Assembly (NCBI GenBank): GCA_009845505.1
Contig: VXZL01000670.1
Span: 1 to 9,396, forward strand
Origin: Candidatus Poribacteria bacterium
GTDB taxonomy: Bacteria > Poribacteria > WGA-4E > WGA-3G
DNA length: 9,396 bases
Direction of reading: 5' to 3'
Part shown: piece after piece, positions 5,894-9,396 of the stretch
Layout: every line of letters begins with the position of its first letter
Position numbering within the stretch: position 1 is the first letter of the stretch
Notes under the pieces: generated by a model
What the model saw: the letters and a program-made list of their open reading frames with translations, nothing else
What the model was told of the DNA's origin: nothing
The model's database searches: none
Program-made: the position numbers and the translations under genes

Positions 5894-8800
5894 CTAATTT
5901 TCCTTTGCAGGTGAAACTGCCTGCACACACCGAAAGCCGAGGCCAACACCCGTAAGTGTTGGTGCAACCCTATTGCGATAGGCAACCCGGACGTTTTGAA
6001 CCTCAGTATTGTACCAGGCACCACCACGCACCACGCGGGAAGTCGTAACATTCGCGAAGTCAGATATAACTAAATTCGCGTTGTCTATTGTATTCACGCC
6101 CCCCAATGGGTTACGATGCGGGGAAGAGAAATAGAAATCGCCATAATACGCATCAAGGCACCACTCCAGCACGTTCCCTGCCATGTCATATAAACCATAT
6201 CCATTTGCTGGATACCTACCAACAACCGTGGTGTCTCCAACGTGGTTACCGTAGTTAGCTTGTCCATTTGAAATCGTGTTCCCCCATGGATACTGCAGAC
6301 CGGACTTACCACCACGCGCCGCTTTTTCCCATTCCGCTTCGGTGGGTAAACGCTTACCTGTCCATTTTGCGTAAGCCATTGCCCCATACCAACTCACGTA
6401 AGTTACCGGATGGTCTCCTTTTCCCTTAGGATAGTTGTTTCTATTCCAGTGCTTTAAGTAGCTCCCATTGTGATATGGAGATGGTATTTGGTCTTTCCTC
6501 CATTGTGAATTCGCATCAACAAACGCTTTGTATTGTGCGTTCGTCACCTCGTGCTTGTCTATATAGAATGCGTCTATGTAGACAGTATGCACTGGTTTTT
6601 CGTCGGTGTTGTCGTTACTGCCCATCTGAAACTCGCCCGCGGGGATTAAGATCATATCCGAAGGCACTGAAGGGGTTATGGGTTTCGGGGATGGGGTGGG
6701 TGTTATCAGTGTGTCCTGCTTTGGTATAGCGAGTGTTGGTTTGCTTGGCGTGGTTGGTGGCGGGGGAACAGTCTCGTCTTGTTTGGTAATAGGGACAGGT
6801 TCCTGGGATGGAATGAATTTTTTCTCGGGTTCCATCGCGGTCTGTTTTATGGGAGCAGGCTCCGAGGGGGCTATAGGGGTTGTAGGTTCGGGATCCAGAG
6901 TTGGTATTGCTGTTGTCTCCTGCTTTGGGGCGACAGTCTGGAATTCGCTCGGCGTAGTTGACGGCAGCGGTGCAGGCTCCTCCTGTCCAGCTGTAGAGAC
7001 AGGTTCCTCGGATAGCATAGGACCCGCATCCGATTCCGTTGTGCTCTGTTCTGTGGAACCAGACTCTGGTGCCTCGTCTGTGAAGGGTTCCGTTTCTAAT
7101 CCAGGTGTGCCTTGGGCAGCTATAGGTGCTGTTTCGGTACTCGGAGCGTTTGATGCACTCACATAACTGACATATCTAATTGTTCCCACAACACATAATA
7201 AAAGGAGAGGTGCCACGGCTACCCACATCTTCATCCGTTTTTGATCGTAAATTTTCATGGTTCGGTAACCTTGAATTACCAGACCCATCACCAGCCCCCA
7301 GAACGCCCAACCGGCAACAAGCGGGATATTGAATCCAAGATCAAATAGGACATCCAGCCCGTTAAAAATGGCTGTTCCAATGAATGCTAAAGCGACAAAT
7401 GGGAAAGCCACCACAATAAAAATCAAGGACAAAATACCAACAGCAACTGACCCAATAAAATATACGATAGAGCCCAGCAAACCCAGCACAATAACAGCAA
7501 CAATAACAAAGCGCCATAGACCCTGCAGCTCGGTACCACTGCCTGTATATCGTCCGTACTGGTCATAGTAGTCGACATTGACCATCTTAGGGGTAAGATT
7601 GCGGAGTATCTCAAAGCAGAATTTAGCAAACTTGACATAGTGGCGGGCACCCCACTCGATAGCTACCCAGGCAAACTTACCTATGCGGCCCAAAACTTCT
7701 GTTGACTTGCGGTGGTCTTGTGCCTGAAAGAAATTTTTAATGAGCAGAATTGGCAGCAAAAATCGTTGCCAACTAAACGATCTACTAACCACGAGGAGCC
7801 AATGCGCGTATATACCTATTCCAAAGATCAAGGAGCCCGCCCATGCCAGATATAGGGGAGATGGAATTACAATGAGACGGCTAAAGAGAGCGATCGCCGC
7901 CATTAAGACACCACTGATAAGCACCCAGCGGAGCAATGGCTGAAGCCCATGATTAATATAGATCGGAACCTCCAAACTCCGACCGTTGGTGTCAATGACA
8001 AGAAATGTCTGATGGGCTTGGTTGGATGTTAAGACGTTTTCATCGAGATGAATGCTGACCATGCCCTTGCCATGGATATTTGTATCAGAAAGCTGCAGTC
8101 CCGGTATATCGTTTTTCAGATGGACATCGCCGTGGAGAAAACCGCGCCCGACGTTCTTAATTTCGGAACGGATCGTTCTTGCGGTGCCCGTCTCGGCGGT
8201 TTTCGCGATACTGTTAGTTTCGGAAGGGGACGTTTCGGTGCTGCCCGTCTCCACGCCGTTGAAATGTATTTCGGGATGGCTTATCACTGGCACCGGGTCT
8301 CCGATCCCTGGGTCGAGTACTTGAACAAAGGTTTCTAAACCGATGTCCTGCTGGTCAGTATAGCGATTTGTGAGTTCATTTGCGGTATCTGCAAGTTGCG
8401 GGTGCTTGATGTGCTCAAGCCAAAACGCAAAGAACCCGTTATACAGCAACGTTTTGGCTTGATCCCAATTCTTATCTATCAAGGGTGCAAGGTGTTGCGG
8501 CGTGTTCGCGCCTTTTCCCTTCTCCATTCTCACTTCATCGTGAAGCACTGCAAGCATCGTCATGAGTCCTGTGTCGCGATCATCGGAAAATCGGCCTACA
8601 ATTGTTTGGGCAGCATCAGCGAACAGGTTCTGGTCAGCACTCCGGAGGTTTTGCTCCAAGGTTCCGTCATAAAGGGCATCAGTGGCATGAGTGGGGTGCT
8701 GCTCTATTAAGGCCCCCAAAGCTGCGATGCTACGTGCTTCTTCGCCGCCAGGGAAGGTCAAAACAGACTGCTCTAACTCTTCCGGTTCCTTCGTGAGGGC

Positions 8801-9037
8801 TGCAATGTGTTTCCGGCGTTTTCGTGGGTCCAGCAGCGTCTCCTTGGCATCATTGAGAACTTTCTGCCACTGTGCTTGCGTTAACCCATCTGAACGCGGC
8901 ACATTCGCATACGCCCCAATTGTGAGAGCATACTGCTTCGTGTGCGCAGCGTTGACGAGGTTTTTTATCGTTGTATCATCTTTGCCCTGGATATCGTCGA
9001 TTGAGAGTTCAAGCACTTCAAAGTAATTGTAATCCAT
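5894..9037 (-). CDS. multidomain membrane protein: degenerate J-like domain, helical region, beta domain, membrane segments, Pro-rich linker, FGE-sulfatase-fold domain
   Basis: This 1047-aa protein is read as several parts. Residues 1-82 look like a J domain (NYFEVLELS start, LLDPRKRRKH end), but the HPD motif that activates Hsp70 is absent. Residues 95-245 are mainly helical. Residues 288-362 form a beta-rich segment ending VIDTNGRSLEVPIYI, like the short Ig/BACON-type domains seen after J-like modules. Hydrophobic segments lie near 368-388, 394-416, 508-528, 530-559, 571-590 and 604-624, with a YYDQYGRYTG segment between (490-499). Residues 632-794 are a Pro/Thr/Glu-rich linker. Residues 795-1040 are an FGE-sulfatase/SUMF1 domain: MILIPAGEFQMGS, DKHEVTNAQY, RLPTEAEWEKAARGG, GNVLEWC, RVVRGGAW, GLGFRC. 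The two cysteines that bind copper in formylglycine-generating enzyme align with Asn1010 and Asn1015, so sulfatase activation is unlikely; a binding or structural role is inferred. The start has AAGGGG 7 bp before the ATG. Which side of the membrane the FGE domain faces is not settled by the sequence. Confidence 0.85.
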   Translation of the reverse strand: MDYNYFEVLELSIDDIQGKDDTTIKNLVNAAHTKQYALTIGAYANVPRSDGLTQAQWQKVLNDAKETLLDPRKRRKHIAALTKEPEELEQSVLTFPGGEEARSIAALGALIEQHPTHATDALYDGTLEQNLRSADQNLFADAAQTIVGRFSDDRDTGLMTMLAVLHDEVRMEKGKGANTPQHLAPLIDKNWDQAKTLLYNGFFAFWLEHIKHPQLADTANELTNRYTDQQDIGLETFVQVLDPGIGDPVPVISHPEIHFNGVETGSTETSPSETNSIAKTAETGTARTIRSEIKNVGRGFLHGDVHLKNDIPGLQLSDTNIHGKGMVSIHLDENVLTSNQAHQTFLVIDTNGRSLEVPIYINHGLQPLLRWVLISGVLMAAIALFSRLIVIPSPLYLAWAGSLIFGIGIYAHWLLVVSRSFSWQRFLLPILLIKNFFQAQDHRKSTEVLGRIGKFAWVAIEWGARHYVKFAKFCFEILRNLTPKMVNVDYYDQYGRYTGSGTELQGLWRFVIVAVIVLGLLGSIVYFIGSVAVGILSLIFIVVAFPFVALAFIGTAIFNGLDVLFDLGFNIPLVAGWAFWGLVMGLVIQGYRTMKIYDQKRMKMWVAVAPLLLLCVVGTIRYVSYVSASNAPSTETAPIAAQGTPGLETEPFTDEAPESGSTEQSTTESDAGPMLSEEPVSTAGQEEPAPLPSTTPSEFQTVAPKQETTAIPTLDPEPTTPIAPSEPAPIKQTAMEPEKKFIPSQEPVPITKQDETVPPPPTTPSKPTLAIPKQDTLITPTPSPKPITPSVPSDMILIPAGEFQMGSNDNTDEKPVHTVYIDAFYIDKHEVTNAQYKAFVDANSQWRKDQIPSPYHNGSYLKHWNRNNYPKGKGDHPVTYVSWYGAMAYAKWTGKRLPTEAEWEKAARGGKSGLQYPWGNTISNGQANYGNHVGDTTVVGRYPANGYGLYDMAGNVLEWCLDAYYGDFYFSSPHRNPLGGVNTIDNANLVISDFANVTTSRVVRGGAWYNTEVQNVRVAYRNRVAPTLTGVGLGFRCVQAVSPAKEN
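6656..7144 (-). repeat. Pro/Thr/Ser/Glu-rich linker with 204-bp (68-residue) imperfect internal repeat
   Basis: Within the 1047-aa protein, residues 685-727 (starting QEEPAPLPSTTPS) align with 753-795 (starting QDETVPPPPTTPS) at a spacing of 68 residues, with about half the positions identical. The DNA repeat is visible too: plus-strand TCCTGCTTTGG occurs at about 6714 and again 204 bp later. The region is low-complexity and probably an extended spacer between the last membrane helix and the C-terminal domain. Confidence 0.7.
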
Positions 9038-9044
9038 AATATAA

Positions 9045-9050
9045 CCCCTT
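9045..9050 (-). promoter_or_regulatory. Shine-Dalgarno of the 1047-aa protein gene
   Basis: AAGGGG on the minus strand, 7 bp before the ATG at 9037; it supports that start. Confidence 0.65.
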
Positions 9051-9071
9051 ATCTTTTGCTATGTAAGCCCT

Positions 9072-9100
9072 ATTATCGTAAATCCCAAAGAACATGTCGA
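9072..9100 (-). promoter_or_regulatory. putative sigma70-type promoter for the 1047-aa protein gene
   Basis: On the minus strand TCGACA (9095-9100) and GATAAT (9072-9077) are separated by 17 bp, each 5 of 6 to consensus, placing a start about 30 nt before the ATG at 9037. It lies in the 170-bp gap between the small membrane protein gene and this gene. Pattern match only. Confidence 0.45.
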
Positions 9101-9146
9101 CAGTCATTTATAGTAAAACTTACAATTAACGATACATCGTACACAG

Positions 9147-9166
9147 GCGAGGTTGGGAAACCTTGC
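9147..9166. repeat. hairpin with GGGA loop, second copy of the repeat core
   Basis: Arms GCGAGGTT and AACCTTGC pair at 7 of 8 positions around GGGA. It shares the GGTT-GGGA-AACC core with 1715-1734. It lies between the small membrane gene and the large gene, about 40 bp past the former's stop. No T-run follows. Confidence 0.55.
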
Positions 9167-9207
9167 TAGCGGAGGTGAAGGGTTTTCGCTTCTATTGAGA
9201 TGTCTTT

Positions 9208-9369
9208 TTAATTCTGATTACGAGTATAGCGAATATAGCCAACTGTATAATAGAAGATGAGAAGAAGTGCAGCAGGTAAAAATCTAAGAGGATCTTGAAA
9301 CGCGTCAGAGTCAAAGATTTCTGCAAAGATAAATGTGAGAGAAAAGACCAATATTACAATCTTTATCAT
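9208..9369 (-). CDS. 53-aa small membrane protein, unknown function
   Basis: The protein starts MIKIVILVFSLTFIF and has two hydrophobic segments (about residues 3-17 and 29-45) separated by a short acidic, Phe/Pro-containing loop (EIFDSDAFQDPLRF). It ends with a basic, polar tail (RYTRNQN). The ATG at 9369 is chosen because AGAGG (9376-9380) lies 6 bp upstream. The open frame also contains an ATG at 9387 and a TTG at the window edge, so a longer product, or one starting beyond the window, is possible. No family is recognised. It lies 170 bp upstream of the large multidomain gene on the same strand, but a separate promoter candidate in the gap argues against obligatory cotranscription. Short hydrophobic frames arise by chance, so confidence is moderate. 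Confidence 0.5.
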   Translation of the reverse strand: MIKIVILVFSLTFIFAEIFDSDAFQDPLRFLPAALLLIFYYTVGYIRYTRNQN

Positions 9370-9396
9370 TATCAACCTCTTTATCATCAACCCCAA

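Noticed and set aside
6678..7166. 162-aa plus-strand Gly/Ser/Val-rich open frame
   Set aside because: It is the complement of the Pro/Thr-rich linker, which naturally gives a low-complexity open frame on the other strand.
9061..9072. Degenerate MITE terminus (TGTAAGCCCTAT)
   Set aside because: About 10 of 13 positions match the right terminus, but no left terminus or direct repeat is found, so chance similarity is likely.
9370..9396. Longer start of the small membrane protein at the window edge
   Set aside because: TTG at the edge and ATG at 9387 lack good spacing to a Shine-Dalgarno; the ATG at 9369 has AGAGG 6 bp away. A start outside the window cannot be fully excluded.

Overview
The window holds six genes, all read from the minus strand: one large and one very small gene at the right, then a five-gene run ending at the left. 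No plus-strand gene, tRNA, rRNA or CRISPR array is supported. Two predicted lipoproteins with clear lipoboxes, one of them LpoB-like, point to a diderm (Gram-negative-type) bacterium. The J-like/FGE-like multidomain membrane protein and the many short GGTTGGGAAACC hairpins resemble what I associate with Candidatus Poribacteria and related sponge or marine lineages. That assignment is a pattern impression, not a demonstrated one.

Right part (5894-9396). A 53-aa two-helix membrane protein of unknown function lies upstream of a 1047-aa protein. The large protein has a degenerate J-like N-terminus, a helical region, a small beta domain, about six membrane segments, a Pro/Thr/Glu-rich linker with a 68-residue internal repeat, and a C-terminal FGE-sulfatase/SUMF1-fold domain in which both copper-binding cysteines are replaced by Asn. 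A plausible sigma70-like promoter and a good Shine-Dalgarno precede it.

Left part (102-5810). A plausible promoter precedes thrS (threonyl-tRNA synthetase without the TGS domain). It is followed by an LpoB-like lipoprotein, a COG3014-type TPR lipoprotein, an IscS/NifS-type cysteine desulfurase and a small XRE/HigA-like helix-turn-helix protein. Gaps are short (37 bp for thrS-lpoB, 33 bp for desulfurase-XRE). The 128-bp gap before the desulfurase shrinks to about 31 bp once a recognisable 90-bp insertion is removed. This suggests one ancestral operon joining translation, envelope and sulfur-transfer genes, later disturbed by repeats.

Repeats. A 90-bp MITE-like element (1669-1758) has terminal inverted repeats and an exact 7-bp flanking direct repeat that contains the stop codon of the upstream gene. 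A second member of the same family lies at the left window edge, just behind the XRE stop codon. A 62-bp tandem duplication separates the two lipoprotein genes. A GGGA-loop hairpin inside the 90-bp element recurs at 9147-9166.

The most interesting items are the architecture of the 1047-aa protein and the clean signature of a tiny mobile element that targets gene 3' ends. I see no convincing new defence or biosynthetic system here.
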